Source: Spinacia oleracea
Lineage: Eukaryota; Streptophyta; Magnoliopsida; Caryophyllales; Amaranthaceae
Direction: 5' to 3'
DNA length: 64,000 bases
NCBI RefSeq assembly: GCF_020520425.1
Contig: NC_079491.1
Location: 4,030,001 to 4,094,000 of the forward strand
The number at the start of each line of letters is the position of its first letter. Position 1 is the first letter of the stretch. This document shows, one piece after another, positions 1-12,489 of the stretch. The notes under the pieces were generated by a model. That model made no database searches. It saw only the letters and a program-made list of their open reading frames with translations, and had not been told where the DNA came from. The translations under genes were made by a program, and so were the position numbers.

Positions 1-609
1 ATATATATAATTTTTTTTAAAAAAAAATTAAAATTTAAATATAATTCAATCTTTACGTGCTAAACTTTATTAAGTTCTTATGATACTAAACTATTTAAAA
101 ATTGTTTGACGTGACATATACATAATAATATTAGAAACTTTAAATACTTATTGTATTACAGGGTTAATATGATTTTTTTTCATAAACAAAATTAACGAAT
201 ATTCCATATTTAGTGGTTTTATTAAAGCAACGTTACGTTTACATACAAAAAATGGGAGAAAAAATTACGTAATATAAGAAAAATGAGGGACAAATTTTTT
301 TTTGAAAAGAAATACGCTTAGACCCATTTAGGATCCAGATCCGACCCTAGACCCATTAGACCCAGTGGATCTGGGTCTGGATCTGATTTTTTTGGACCCA
401 GCGGATCTGGGTCGGATCTGGATCCACCTCTTAAAAAGCGGGTCTGGGTCTGGATCTTGTCGGACCCGGTCCAGATCCGACCCATTGCCATCCCTACTCA
501 CGTCTTTATCTAAAACTCCTACTTTTACTTTAACTTTTACTTTTACATGCCGTAAATGTAAAATGTGAACTTTAGTTGTGTAAAATGAAGTTTGGTTAAT
601 TAAAGGTTA
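1..609. other. AT-rich intergenic stretch
   Basis: No gene is seen here. The first 300 bases are AT-rich without recognisable structure. Positions 317-495 hold a hAT-like remnant listed separately. Confidence 0.6.
317..495. mobile_element. hAT-like MITE remnant
   Basis: A short stretch made of repeated GGATCTGGGTC / GATCCGACCC words. It ends in TTGCCATCCCTA-like sequence, the usual terminus of small hAT elements in plants. The opposite end is not clear and no target duplication was found, so this is a decayed or partial copy. Confidence 0.4.
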
Positions 610-877
610 CTTCTTCCTTCTCTTAATACTCGACCTGTTTTAACTGGGTACGCTTGTCAATGCACAATTTTGACCACCAATTTCTTTTACTATATATTAT
701 AAAAAATTATAAAATATTAATATTTTGAAAATATATATTAAGATGAAGCCAACAATATATTATATACTAACATTTATTTTCATATACTAGAATAAAATAA
801 AATAAAATAGAGTCAAAATGAATTATGTGAATCGTGCAAAAAGTCAAATCCGGTCGAATATTAAGGGACGGAGGGAG
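610..877. mobile_element. Stowaway-like MITE (Tc1/mariner)
   Basis: Ends read CTTCTTCCTTCTCTTAATAC... and ...TTAAGGGACGGAGGGAG, near-inverted copies of the Stowaway end CTCCCTCCGT. TA dinucleotides flank both sides (608-609 and 878-879). The interior closely matches the copy at 34173-34444. Non-coding. Confidence 0.8.
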
Positions 878-2211
878 TAATACTTAATAGAAACAAAAAA
901 ATTATAGTGTATCGCATTTAGTTGTTTGGTTTTAGGCCTTCAAGCTCGAAAAAGAAATGAAACTTTTCTATATCAGGAATACTCCATATATTTCTGAAAG
1001 AAATGTGACATTTAAATAGGGATAACGGATAGAGTATTATTTACATTTTGTTTTTAAATAGGAATAACAGATCGAGTATTATTTGCATTTTGTTTTTCAT
1101 CTAAAACAAGTATTGTACGGAATAGCTCAATTCAGTAAATATATATTCTTGGACAAGTAAATCTAAGACCTAAACTCATGTATAGTAAGAGTTCTAAACT
1201 TAACTTAAGAATGCACATTTCCCCTCAACTTAAGTTATTTTAGCATGAGTTTTTGAAGAGTACTCCGTATAAGATAAGTCTGGACAAAACATGTTCTAAT
1301 AAGTTTTGAAAAAACAAGTTTATATAAGTAAAATTAGGTTCAGTAAATTCATATTTCACTTAATAAAAAATTAAAGTAAGTTAAACCGCACACGCATACT
1401 ATAAGTCCGCGCATAAATAATTGTGTAAGACGGTATCAAGTTTAGTTAGGTCATTCAAGATTAATTACCTGCAATGCCAACACACATTCCTATAAATATT
1501 GACGAGTTCTCTCACTTTTCAGGTATCGGATTCTTTGTAAAAAAAAAATCTCTTTCTACTCTCCCTAACCACTCATACAATGATCATCGGCAAGAGTTTC
1601 CTCGAAAACACACCTGATATAGCTCCCACTCTGCACGATGAGCTCCCTACTCAACTCACTATTTAGAAGTTCTTCACAAAACAGACAATTTACCACTCGG
1701 TATATACAGAGAAATACATATTTAAAGAATATTTATCGATATGAATTTAACATGACCCACATGACTAAAATTTCCTTACGTATGAATCACAAAAAATGGT
1801 CAAAATCGTAGTGTGAATAGAGTAAAAATCAAATGGTGCGATATTTCCGGAACGGAGGAAGTAGTATATTATAAATTAGGCAGATTTGTCAAATACTACA
1901 TTATAATTTATTTATTTTTTGTGCGAAACTGCCTTGTAAAAATGTTACAACATATTTCTCCGTCTTTTTCAGTTGATACAATTTGACTTTTGACTCTATT
2001 CATATAATTTACTATAACTATCAATTATGATTTATACTTTAAAAAAATTATAGTAATGTGGGGTCTTGTTATTCGTTTCATTGTATAGATTCATAATATC
2101 AATGTTTTAGATTTTTTACTCATTGATAACTAAAGATATTATAATTGCAAATTTGCAATATTGCAATGTAAACCGTGATAAAATAAACGTGACAATTAAT
2201 AAAGAACGAAG
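878..2211. other. intergenic, decayed repeats only
   Basis: No coding region supported. There is a short direct repeat (about 1015-1105, 'ATAGGGATAACGGAT..GAGTATTATTTACATTTTG' twice in similar form) and a lone Stowaway-type end near 1848-1862 without a partner. Confidence 0.5.
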
Positions 2212-2692
2212 CCAATGGATCGGATTCGGAACGGGTGGTGCTTCACCTGCATCCACCCGCTTATCAATCCGCTTCACCCGCATCTATCTGTCAGCCGCAT
2301 CCACCCATCTGTCACGTGCGGATGAAACGGGTGGATCGAGTGAATAACGGATGAGTGCTTTATTATATATAAAAAATACATCAACTTTAACATATGTAAT
2401 TTTCATAAATAAAAAAATATTTTGTAAAAAAAATAACAACAAATGATTTGAAAAAGATAATTTGCAACAAGAATTAAAAATATTTTCTTAAATATATAAT
2501 ATTTTTTTATTAAAATTTGTGTGAAAAATATATTAAACGGATGATAAACGGATGTAGCGAGGGTCATATGTATCCGACCGATGTCACCCTCTTAATCCGT
2601 CACCCGCATGTCAATTGTTTAGTTCGGGTTTCCATCCATTTAGTAATGGTGGTATCAGATAAATGAATATCCATTTATTTTTGCCATCCCTA
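2212..2692. mobile_element. hAT-like MITE with CGGATG words
   Basis: GC-richer arms built of repeated 'CATCCACCCG / CGGATGAAACGGG' words flank an AT-rich core. The right end is TTTTGCCATCCCTA, typical of plant hAT termini. The left terminus is not sharply defined, and no 8-bp duplication was identified. Confidence 0.45.
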
Positions 2693-2950
2693 CTCTACAT
2701 TCTCTCGCATTCCATTAAAAAAAGCTACTATGTATCTATTAAACTACAATAATAAATAAACTTACAATAACTTATCGCATAAAACTTAATGAAAAATCTA
2801 TTACGACGATTAAGTTTAGAACGAGTATAAAAAATAAAATAAAATAAAATATCAAATAAATAAAAACCGAAAATGACCCACCTATAAATCCCCCTTTTTT
2901 TTCCTTGTTGGTGGGACCTAGTGTGTTAATTGACACTCTTCTCATCTTTT

Positions 2951-2957
2951 TATAAAG
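2951..2957 (+). promoter_or_regulatory. TATA box of the FLZ gene
   Basis: TATAAAG lies about 40 bases before a pyrimidine-rich leader, as expected for a plant core promoter. The assignment rests on position only. Confidence 0.45.
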
Positions 2958-2984
2958 TCACTCCTCCAAACTGAAAAACTCCCC

Positions 2985-3801
2985 TCACTCTTTTCCCAAC
3001 TCCTTTTCTTTCTCTCCCTCTCTCTTTCCTTTCCATTAAAACCACCTACTTTCTCTCTCCTCTTTCTCTCTCCCCCTCTACAAAAATTCAGCACATCCGT
3101 GGGCAGTTTCACAGAAACAAAAAAATAAAAATAAATTAAAAAAGCTTACCTCAACTGAAACTGGATAAAACTCCACACCTGCGCAATTTATGGGCTTTAC
3201 TCATTAACCCACCAACCATTTTTTAATACTTCATCCAAAATTTATTTTATTTAATTTAAAAAAATATATGAAAATGAGTGTTTATTTCTTTATTGGGATC
3301 AGGAAAACTAAATTCTGCTGCAACTGATCAACAACAACAGCAGCAGCAGTTAACAGCAGCAGATTCACTATCAGTAGTGTGATTAGTAGCAGAATTAAGC
3401 TCTTAAAATCTGTAATCACATGGGTTTTGCATGTGGATTTTGGTGGTCCCTTTTTATTCTTTGATCTTCATTTCTTTTGATTATTAAAGTTTTCATCTTT
3501 TAAGCAAGTTACCCATTCATTTTTTTTTTCTGGGTTTGTTCTGCTGGGTTTTAGTCTTCCTACTTTGTCTGTTTCTTTGAGTTTGTTGCTCACAGATCCA
3601 AAGTTTTGATCTTTCAAGGAAAAAGTTTGGATCTTTATCAAAAAGATCATATTTTTTAGGGTGTTCAAAACTTCTCCAATTTCCCAATATTGAGGTAATT
3701 TTAGTTTATTTATTTATTTATGAATTAACTCCCTTTTATATATACTCCAATTTACAATATATTGATTGTGTTTTGGGTGTTTATGTTATTTTTTGAAGGT
3801 A
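2985..3801 (+). other. 5' leader of the FLZ gene, CT-rich, probably with an intron
   Basis: The stretch before the start codon opens with a CT-rich segment (about 2990-3080) and contains a short CAG run near 3335-3365. A plausible leader intron runs from GT at 3695 to AG at 3798 (104 bases), which would place the ATG three bases after the acceptor. The intron is inferred from splice signals only. Confidence 0.45.
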
Positions 3802-5870
3802 ATGCTGAGGAAAAGAACAAGACAAGTGACAAGTACACAAGGGATAATTAGTGATCATAGCAATAGTTCATGGATTCCACCTGAGAAATCCACAAAACCC
3901 ACTTCATTTTTCTTAAATTCTCCTAGATTTTTCAAGAGTTTGTTCTCTTCTTCTTCATCTTCTTCGAATTCACCTTCACCTTCACCTTCATCTAGCTTGA
4001 ATGATCCAATAATGAGTCCAACTTCAATACTTGACAGTAAAGCATTCTCTGCTTTAGCCAACTCTTTCTGGGTTGTTGACAACAACACCAACAACAACAA
4101 CAACAGCAACAAAAACTCAAAAACTTTCTCATGGGAACAACCCAACAACACAAAGGGGATTGGCCTTGCTTTAATTGATGAAAACAGTTCTGAATCCAAC
4201 AACAACAACAACATCACCACCAACAACAACAGCAACATGAACAACACAGCAACATCCAAACAACAGAAAAGAAAACTAGTAGTGTTTGGTTCACAACTCA
4301 GAATCCAAGTACCTCCTTTACCACCTTCCTCTGTTTTCCCCTGTTTTTCCCCTGAATCACCAAGAGAGTTTGGGATTAAAACTCCAAGAAACAGTTTATG
4401 GCCGTTTGGAAACAAGGATTCCCAAGTTCACCCCCATGAATCCCCCGGAAACGGGAAAGGGAATGGGAATGGAAATGATAATAACCTTTCTTTGAGTGAC
4501 ATGGAGTTATCTGAGGATTACACCTGTGTAATCTCTCATGGTCCAAACCCTAAAACAACTCATATATTTGGGAATTGCATTGTTCAAAGCTGTTGTGGTG
4601 TTGTTGGGTCTTCTTCGTTTTCATCAAGGAGAAATGGGTATTTGTCCAAATTTGGAAACTCCATTTCTTCACCTGAGAATTTCCTTAGTTTTTGCCACCA
4701 TTGCAAGAAGAAGCTTGGTGAAGGAAGTGACATTTACATGTACAGGTATACTCCCTTTTCTTCTTTCTTGTTCTTGAGCAAACAATAATGTTGTACTCTT
4801 TCTAGGTTAATTGATAGCGTAATTTGAACTAGTAATTATCCGTGTCCTAACCAAGATAATATCAATATCAATATCAATATCAATAGTACACTTGTATGTT
4901 CCCTAAAGATTAAAACCATTAATTAGTACTTGTAATAAGTGATCATGTTACTGATTGATAGCGTAATTTGAACTAGTAATTATCCGTGTCCTAACCAAGG
5001 TAATATCAATAGTACACTTGTATGTTCCCTTAAAGATTTAAACCATTAATTAGTACTTGTAATAAGTGATCATGTTACTGATTGATAGCGTAATTTGAAC
5101 TAGTAATTATCCGTGCCCTAAGCCCCTAACCAAGGTAATATCAATAGTACACTTGTATGGTCCTATTGGATATCTAATGTGATCTTGAGCAAATAATGGT
5201 GTACTCTATTCGTCCTGAATTAGTTGTCATGTTACTAATTGATAGCGTAATTTAAACTAGTAATTAATCCTACCTCCTAATAGAGGTTATTTGTCCATTA
5301 CATTAACTATTATCATGGTTAGTAGAAAACTAGAAATCCTATCTTGTAGTATCAAGTTTGCCATTTAAGTGAAATAGGTTGTGTTAATGTTATTATAGAC
5401 TTGGTCCATTTAATTATTTGTATTTGATCCAATCAATCATTGTACCTTTAGGAATTTGGCCTATTGATATATAGGCAAGTAGGCTTAGCCCCATTTGTTT
5501 ATGTAAGATACTTTATCAATGGATCACTACTTTGATTTTTTTTTTGGCAATAATTAATACCCATTTCCATCAAAGTTTAAATAATTACTCCTTCCGTTTC
5601 TAGATAACAGGTCTCATTTAACTTTGTGATCCTTGAATTAAATCTAGCTCGTAGTGTTATTTTCTTTCAATATTATAGTACTTGGATCAGTTACACATTG
5701 TAACGACTAAAGTCAAATGTGATCTATTATTATTATTTCAATTTTCGAGACGTTAGAAAACGTACTAATGAGTACACAATTTTTTTTTATGAAAATGCAG
5801 AGGAGAAAAGGCCTTTTGCAGTCAAGAATGCCGCTGCCAAGAAATGCTTTTTGATGAAATGGAGAACTAG
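3802..5870 (+). CDS. FLZ-type zinc-finger protein (FCS-like, DUF581)
   Basis: Two coding exons, 3802-4745 and 5801-5870, give 337 residues. The start was set at MLRKRTR, a common N-terminus in this family; an upstream in-frame ATG at 3766 would add an unrelated dozen residues and probably lies in a leader intron. The N-terminal two thirds is Ser-, Asn- and Pro-rich, with poly-Ser and long Asn runs, and is likely disordered. A conserved stretch around residues 230-265 (LSLSDMELSEDYTCVISHG) precedes the FLZ domain at about 290-332. Putative zinc ligands are C298, C301, C321 and C325, with the family's 'FCSQECR' after the intron. The intron falls inside the domain, after the codon for MYR has begun, as is usual for FLZ genes. 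In the family, FLZ proteins bind SnRK1 kinase subunits as adaptors; that role here is inferred. Confidence 0.93.
4811..5300 (+). repeat. tandem repeat inside the FLZ intron
   Basis: Units beginning TTGATAGCGTAATTTGAACTA start at 4811, 4955, 5082 and 5239. Unit length is therefore about 127-157 bases, the last copy being partial. Units differ by small indels, including an (ATCAAT)n run in the first unit and an insert in the third. Confidence 0.85.
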
Positions 5871-6695
5871 AAGAGTTTTGTTCTCAGAGAATTTCAAACC
5901 AGAATTAGCTACCTAAAAATCGAAAATCCCCCCAAATTTTTCCTACTATTTTGATTATAATAACCTAATTGGAACCCCCTTTTTTTTTAATTTTAATTTT
6001 ATTATCAATTTCCCTTTCTTTACTCAATGTTGGTTTAGTCTCTAAGAAGTTTTGTCCAACAATGTATGTGAGGTAAATTAAAAATGTAGAGTTTATTTCT
6101 AATGAAAATGATGACCTAAGTTTTGATTCTCTCATTTATTTTATTATTATTGTTGTTATTTTTGCACATAATTTATTTTCATTTTTAGTGGGTAGATGTT
6201 GAATTTTTGTTTTATTTATTTTTGAATTTTTCTTATTTTTGTAATTTTATCTTCGAAAAAATTGTTAAAAATGATCAATCATGCATTATAAATAAATAAA
6301 TTTAAAATATGGGCAAGGGTGGGACCCTTAATAACTTATTCCATTAAAGTGATGTCCTGTCTTGTTTGTCCATCTTGGTTGATCAATAATTATGTGTAGA
6401 GACTCAATATCAATTTATTTTTGTCCATTTAACTTTAGTTAAGTAATCATCCAAACAACTACCACAATTGATAAGAGCCAAAATACATGACATAATAACC
6501 AGGAAAATTCAATTATTTTGTTCTTATAATTGAGTAGGTAAATTTGAGACGACCTTAAAAAAACATTACCTTTCGCTATTGTACTACTATTTGTCATAGC
6601 ATGTTTAACGTTGTAGTAATAAGATATTCACTCCATTATCTTAAAACTTGAATATGAACATACACCTTAGTCTTTACCAGTGTCTACTTACCCTA
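5871..6695. other. 3' flank of the FLZ gene, no other feature
   Basis: T-rich sequence compatible with a 3' untranslated region and terminator up to about 6300. No further gene, tRNA or transposon end is recognised before the SINE at 6696. Confidence 0.5.
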
Positions 6696-6823
6696 CCAAT
6701 GATGTCTTGGCCTAGTGGTTAAGACTGAGGGCCTGTGTACAATAGGTCTCAGGTTCGAATCCCCCCGCCCCCATTTGTAATTTATATTGCCCTTGTGGCT
6801 CATTCGCACCAAAAAAAAAAAAA
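6696..6823 (+). mobile_element. tRNA-derived SINE, young copy
   Basis: Pol III box A (TGGCCTAGTGGTTAAGAC) and box B (GGTTCGAATCC) are spaced as in tRNA genes. A short unrelated body follows, ending in a run of A. A 16-base target duplication (GTGTCTACTTACCCTA) flanks it at 6680-6695 and 6824-6839. Nearly identical to the copy at 9845-9976. Confidence 0.92.
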
Positions 6824-7303
6824 GTGTCTACTTACCCTAGGAAAGCCAAGGGTGACTCATCCACGACCCAAATTACTTGAATCGTCGTATCAAAATTGTA
6901 TACGAGTAACTCGTTTGTGAAATTACTTGAATCGTATTAAAGTAGTATGGCGATTTATTGATTAACAATAGATATAAATATGATCTGGCTTGAAATGTCC
7001 CAAAATCAGACAAAATGACTTATTTTGAGTTGATTGGATCATATCGAACTCAATCTGAATTCTAAACGATCTTTATTTTGCATGCATCTTTTACGTACGT
7101 TGTCTACAACAATCGACTATCGTACTAGTCTACTTAATCCACAATGTACGGGTATACAACTTGGTTTCCCTTTACGTTCGATCTCCCGACTTGTAATGAT
7201 TTAATTTTACCTTGCCAAAAAAATAAATAAATTATAATAAGTGTTACGTTTGAACCTCTTAACTTCTCATGAATATCATCTCACATCACCATATAATTTC
7301 TCT

Positions 7304-7417
7304 GAGAGTGGGGGATAGCTAAGTTGGTTAGAGCTTCTCTCCCGATTCCAGGTGATCCTGTTATCGATTCTCATCCCCGCCGTTATGGCTCATTAGCACC
7401 CAAAAAAAAAAAAAAAA
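7304..7417 (+). mobile_element. SINE, second tRNA-derived family
   Basis: A box-A-like segment (TAGCTAAGTTGGTTAGAGC), a degenerate box B, a tail sharing the word GGCTCATTAGCACC with the SINE at 6696, and a poly-A end. The flanks TAATTTCTCT and TAATTTCCCT form a near-perfect target duplication. Confidence 0.8.
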
Positions 7418-7517
7418 TCTAATTTCCCTGTAGTTTAAACCTAAACCTCGTGATTATCATACCATTAGGTATATTAGGCCAACTTTTGTGTGGTTCCCCT
7501 ACATCACGAATATAATA

Positions 7518-7774
7518 CTTCCTCCATTTTTTTTTAATTGCACCATCTGGGATTTTACGCTTGCCACTGCACTATTTTAACTACTAATATCTCTCATTAT
7601 ACATTTTAAAAAATTATAAAAATTTGATAATTTGAGAGTATATTTCGAGACGAATCTAACAAGATCCCACATGAGTATATTTTTCCTTACATATAAATCA
7701 CAAAAAATAACTATATAAGAATAAGCGAATAATGCTAAAACCAAGATGGTGCAATTAAAAAAAAATGGAGGAAG
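7518..7774. mobile_element. Stowaway-like MITE
   Basis: Inverted ends CTTCCTCCATTTTTTTTTAAT / AAAAATGGAGGAAG with inner complementarity (TTGCACCATCT / AGATGGTGCAA). TA flanks at 7516-7517 and 7775-7776. Confidence 0.85.
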
Positions 7775-8229
7775 TATGAGTTATGTACCCTTTATTTTAA
7801 GGGCTAAGGAACTTATAACTCTAAAAACCACCAAACTTGTCCTACACATTAAGGGTTTGTAACTTTTGAGTTTGTAAATTATTGCATTATGAATTTATGA
7901 TCGAAATTATTCCCACTTTCGTGGCCTCCTATGATCTTATCATTTAGTGGAGTAGTGGCGTGGTGTACGTGAGCGCGTGACCAGCTGAATTCTAGCTCGG
8001 GGTTTGATTGTGCCAATTGTGGGTCTCATTTACAATTAATCATCTCAAATATATGCGGGACAATTATATTTCTCGTCGTTTTTATAGTCTGAAATAAGTC
8101 AAAATAAGTATCGTAGAATATAAACATAATGTATAACCTTATTTACTTCATTCTCCTTATAATGACCTAATTAAAACATTATTATAAACTAAACTAGAAA
8201 GTCCATTTATAAAAATTCTTATCCAAAAG

Positions 8230-8885
8230 GTATCCAAAACATAATTTTATTACTTGTCCAATGTTTGAAACCTAAATGTAAAACTTTTATTAAATATATA
8301 CATTTCATAATCACATAAAATTAGTATGAACAGGATATTACTCCGTATTTCATATCATACACTTCCTCCGTTTTTAAATACTCGCAATGTTGGTTACTTT
8401 CACCCATGTCAATGCACAACTTTGGTTATTTATATCTTAAATTCTTTTTATGACAAAAATTATAGAAAGTAGATATTTTAAAAATACAAATTGAGATGAA
8501 TCTAACAACATATCACATAACTATGTTTTATCTTATACATAAAACACCAATAATAGTCAAAGTTGATTATATAAGTAGTGTAAAATGTTCAAACATTGCG
8601 AGTATTAAAAAACAGAGGAAGTACTGCGTAAGAAGTAGAACCACATTTAGTAACCCAAATCCTTATCCATAAGCTACATATTATCCATCCAATAAATAAT
8701 TTTATTACTTATCCAATGTTAATCTGAAACCTAAATGTAAAACTTTTATTAAATAATATACATTTCCATCCAATGCATAATTTTATTACTTATCCAATGT
8801 TTGAAACCTAAATGTAGAACTTTTATTAAATAATATACATTTTGTAATCACATAAAATTAGTACGTACAAGATATTACTTACTAT
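8230..8885. repeat. three related direct-repeat units split by a MITE
   Basis: Units of about 75-115 bases built around 'ATAATTTTATTACTTATCCAA' and 'CCTAAATGTAAAACTTTTAT' occur at about 8230-8345, 8689-8763 and 8771-8885. A Stowaway-like MITE (8362-8621) lies between the first and second units. No coding potential. Confidence 0.7.
8362..8621. mobile_element. Stowaway-like MITE
   Basis: Ends CTTCCTCCGTTTTTAAATACTC and GAGTATTAAAAAACAGAGGAAG are inverted copies, with further inner pairing (GCAATGTT / AACATTGC). Right flank TA; left flank is less clear. Confidence 0.8.
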
Positions 8886-9844
8886 CAGATAAGAAGTAGA
8901 ACCAAATTTAGTAACCATTTATGAATTAGGACAATATAGAATTGAAATTATATAATAGAACAAGTCAATTAAACTACGTAATTGCTACCAATTTGTACTG
9001 TTACAAAGTTTATTTATGAACTTCATTTTACCTTATCACATAATTAGGATTATGAACTCAATTTAGGTAAACGTTCCTCCTACCGTTACTAAGTGGTCCA
9101 AAAACATGTCTCTATCTTACAATCAAATATACTACTTAAGATATATGATAGTCTACCCTAGTACCCTTGCCCACATCAATTACTATGACGAATACACTAT
9201 ATTTACGCATTCAGATATCCAATAATTTTATTTTTATTTTCATATTTTTGACGAGAAATATCCAATTATATACTTGTACGTACTTATTATTACTGTTCCT
9301 TTTTATATGATGACTTATAGTTCAACTACTTAAACTTATTGGCCGCCTCCTTAGAATTTAAGACTGCCTTTTTTAATAACAATAATAAATAATATTTATT
9401 ATTCTTCATAGACAAGTCACATAAGAATAATTAATTAAATCATTAAGTTTCTTAATTAAGACATACATAGTTGTTTCTCAAGTTAGGAATTTAGGATCAT
9501 CCCACGTTCAATGTTCACTATCAAAGCAAGGTTGGTGTCAAATTACAGCTCGATTATTGTTCTAATGCTTGAAAAGATCCATTTATATCTTTCGCAAATC
9601 ATTCAAAACAAAATTTGAAAACGCAAGCCAATTGTAAATGAAAATGATAATACATTTTGTCGTTGTTGAATTATATTTTTTTTGATGTATCTTGAATTTG
9701 ACATTTGAGTGTATTATTGTCGCGTCTTATACGATTATAAAGTCAAACACGCGTATATTAGTTATTTTTAATTTCACAGAAAAGAAACACAAACTATCTA
9801 GATGTGACACGTCTAAAATCGTATTTCATACTGATGCGTCATCC
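8886..9844. other. intergenic, no feature recognised
   Basis: AT-rich with no ORF of note, no transposon termini and no RNA gene seen. The last 17 bases are the left target duplication of the SINE that follows. Confidence 0.5.
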
Positions 9845-9976
9845 ACCAATGATGTCTTGGCCTAGTGGTTAAGACTGAGGGCCTGTGTACAATAGGTCTC
9901 AGGTTCGAATCTCCCCGTCCCCATTTGTAATTTATATTGCCCTTGTGGCTCATTCGCACCAAAAAAAGAAAAAAAA
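9845..9976 (+). mobile_element. tRNA-derived SINE, young copy
   Basis: Same family as 6696-6823, almost identical through box A, box B and the tail, ending in an A-rich run. The 17-base target duplication ATACTGATGCGTCATCC is perfect at 9828-9844 and 9977-9993. Near identity of the two copies and intact duplications imply recent retroposition. Confidence 0.93.
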
Positions 9977-10410
9977 ATACTGATGCGTCATCCTTCAATA
10001 AATCAATCAAAATTTCGAGGATAACTTTCTTTTTTTGTTGAATATTTGCATTTTAAAATCATTATTATTCCTCGTCTTTCTCGTATCATTACTAGTACTT
10101 TGTACGTGGTAATTACTACTCCGTAATTTGTAATTCCTCATCTCATGTACTATTCGTGTTTAAGTAGCAATTCAACCACTTTTGAATCTAGCTATTATAA
10201 GGTACCACTTATCCATTTTGAATTAATTGAAGATGATGTTTGTTTCAAATAGTGAAAAGGAATGGAATAAAGAAAAAGAATGAGGAGTAACAAAATGAAA
10301 CTCCCTCTCAAACCTATAAATTTGTTTGGTTGGCAAGAAGAATAGAATCAAATATTCTTTGACATCGTTGCCTTCAAAACTACTTCCATTCCAAGTTATT
10401 AATCCACTTA

Positions 10411-11166
10411 GGGTCTGTTTGGTAAGCAATTTCAGTCACCTTAAATCATTAGATGCTAATATGATAAGTCACCTTAAACAATTAGGAGTGTTTGGCGGGT
10501 AGCTGAAATAAAACACAAGTTGGATAAAGTGACTGATATTGAAACGTTAATCTGATTAACGTTTGAGTTTCAGCTCCTGAAATTGTCTTTTTTCTTTTTA
10601 AAAAAATGATAATAGAATCCTAAATAATGAAAAAAAAAACGTGGAGAATTTGCGAGTGTATTTCACCTCTCCCCTAATTCCTCCCAAACACCAAGCATTA
10701 TCTTTGTTTTTTCACCTACAAAAAAATCTCGTATCTCCTTCTTTCCAAATCTTTCTTTGATTTCTAAACAAAAATCATCCTAACATATGGAAAAATAGGA
10801 AGAAAAAAAAAAAATCAAACAAAAATTTGTGCCCTCGCAATCAATTAAAAAAAACCAGACCTTTGATTTGGAGTCATCATGAGCAACAATGGCAATGGAA
10901 CATCATCGAACAACCCCTGTCAATTACACAATGGCAATGGAACATCATTGAGCAATCAATAAAAAAAATCCTAAATAATGAAAGAACCCCTAATGAAACG
11001 TTATATTTCACAATTTACCCCTGTCAATTAAACTACTAAAAATTTCAGGTACTTACAAAACTAGTACTATCAAACAAGCTACCTTATCAGTTTCAGCACC
11101 TTATAAGTTTCAGGTACTATCTTTTCAGTTTCAGCTCGATTTCAACTAGTGTTGCCAAACAGACCC
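10411..11166. mobile_element. Tourist/PIF-Harbinger-like MITE, 756 bp
   Basis: Inverted ends GGGTCTGTTTGG / CCAAACAGACCC are flanked by TTA on both sides (10408-10410, 11167-11169), the Harbinger target. Inner sequence repeats motifs such as 'TTTCAGCT' and 'CAATGGCAATGGAACATCAT' (twice near 10890-10950). No transposase is encoded. Confidence 0.85.
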
Positions 11167-11169
11167 TTA

Positions 11170-11910
11170 ATGAACTTTTCTTTTGACTTATTCGAAAGGT
11201 CTTGCGCGCACAAGGTGTACAATAAATTTATCGTACACCAAAGTAACTTTTACCTAGTTTTTTGTAACTTTTACTATGTTTTGGTTAACATATATATTAC
11301 AAAAAAAAATTGATGGATTAACATTTTAAAAGGTTAAATGATTAATTTTTATACATTATTAATGATTTTGAATAAACTTTTTTATTAAAATGAAAAAAAA
11401 AATATCAATAAAAAATAGATAACTTTTACGTATATAAGGGTACTTTTATGTACTTTGAGTCAACTTTTAGTTCGGTGTACAATATTTGTAAATAAGAATT
11501 TGCGTGACCTATTTGCTCAATTTGACTAAAATAAACTTAATTTGACATTTCCCCCCAAAAAAAATTCTTTGCGCAACAAATTGGAGTTAAGCAACGACAT
11601 AACTCAAACGGTGGACTCTTCAATCTTAGTAAAAGGCTAAAAGTTACTTGTATTTTCGTAATAACCTTGTATTTTGTCCAATAAACGTCTTTTATGATTA
11701 AACGAAAATGATGAAGTTGAAACCTAAAACATGGATAATCATGGACCTGAAATCTCGTTTTTTTAAACTTTTTCTTGTTTTTGTGTTTGCTTATGAATTC
11801 AATGGATTGGTTATGATCATCAAATATATTTTTTTTCCCTTAACAATTTGTTTGTGCCACTCTTTTTTCCGGATTGAGAATTATTAGGAACATAAATCAA
11901 GATTGTGTGT
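11170..11910. other. intergenic, no feature recognised
   Basis: No coding region. Words like 'AACTTTTACGTATATAAGGGTACTTTTATGTAC' suggest old repeats, but no ends can be set. Confidence 0.4.
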
Positions 11911-12140
11911 TGTAGCTACAACAGATCGAAAGACCCCTTCGTTGAAGATTGTATCAAACATCGATGTAAAAGAGGATATTCAATTATTCATCATTGTCAG
12001 ATCTCATCTACAACGATCGTAGTTTTGCCGGATTATAATTTTGTTTGATCCAAATTGTTTTGTATTTGTTAGTGTTGATTTCTACTGTAGATGTCGTATG
12101 ACTATTTTATCAATGAATTACTTTTTACCTTAAAAAAAAT
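11911..12140 (+). mobile_element. possible 5'-truncated LINE or other retroposon 3' end
   Basis: A segment ending 'CAATGAATTACTTTTTACCTT' plus a short A run, bracketed by similar ~10-base words (ATTGTGTGTT before, ATTGTGTGTGTT after) that may be a target duplication. No reverse-transcriptase reading frame remains in the segment. Confidence 0.35.
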
Positions 12141-12489
12141 ATTGTGTGTGTTTTTTTTTCAAATGAATCAAGATTGTGTTTAACGCACAATTTTCTGAAG
12201 TTCTTTTACATGTATAACTGTATAAGGCTTTCGTATGATGGTTCCGCGTTTATAGTGAAGCATCTGCGCAAGAAATTATTGATGCATAGAAGCCTAACTG
12301 CCTAAGCACGCCCGCTTGCTAGCCTAAGACGATGCCCAGTTTGGTTGCTGTTGATTTTCAGATCGTTGATCCTTCTGTATTCCTCACCGGCACGTCTCCT
12401 ATGTGACCAGCTACACCATCAACTTGATGGTGTGACGTACACGCGCAACTCCCTCGCGCACATATACTATAAAAAGTTATTGATTTGTG

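Noticed and set aside
3855-4415. Long minus-strand frame opposite the FLZ exon
   Set aside because: Leu/Ser-rich mirror of Ser/Asn-coding repeats; no domain, and it lies fully inside a well-supported + exon.
6696-6823. tRNA gene
   Set aside because: Box A and B are present, but there is no acceptor-stem pairing, and poly-A plus target duplication show a SINE.
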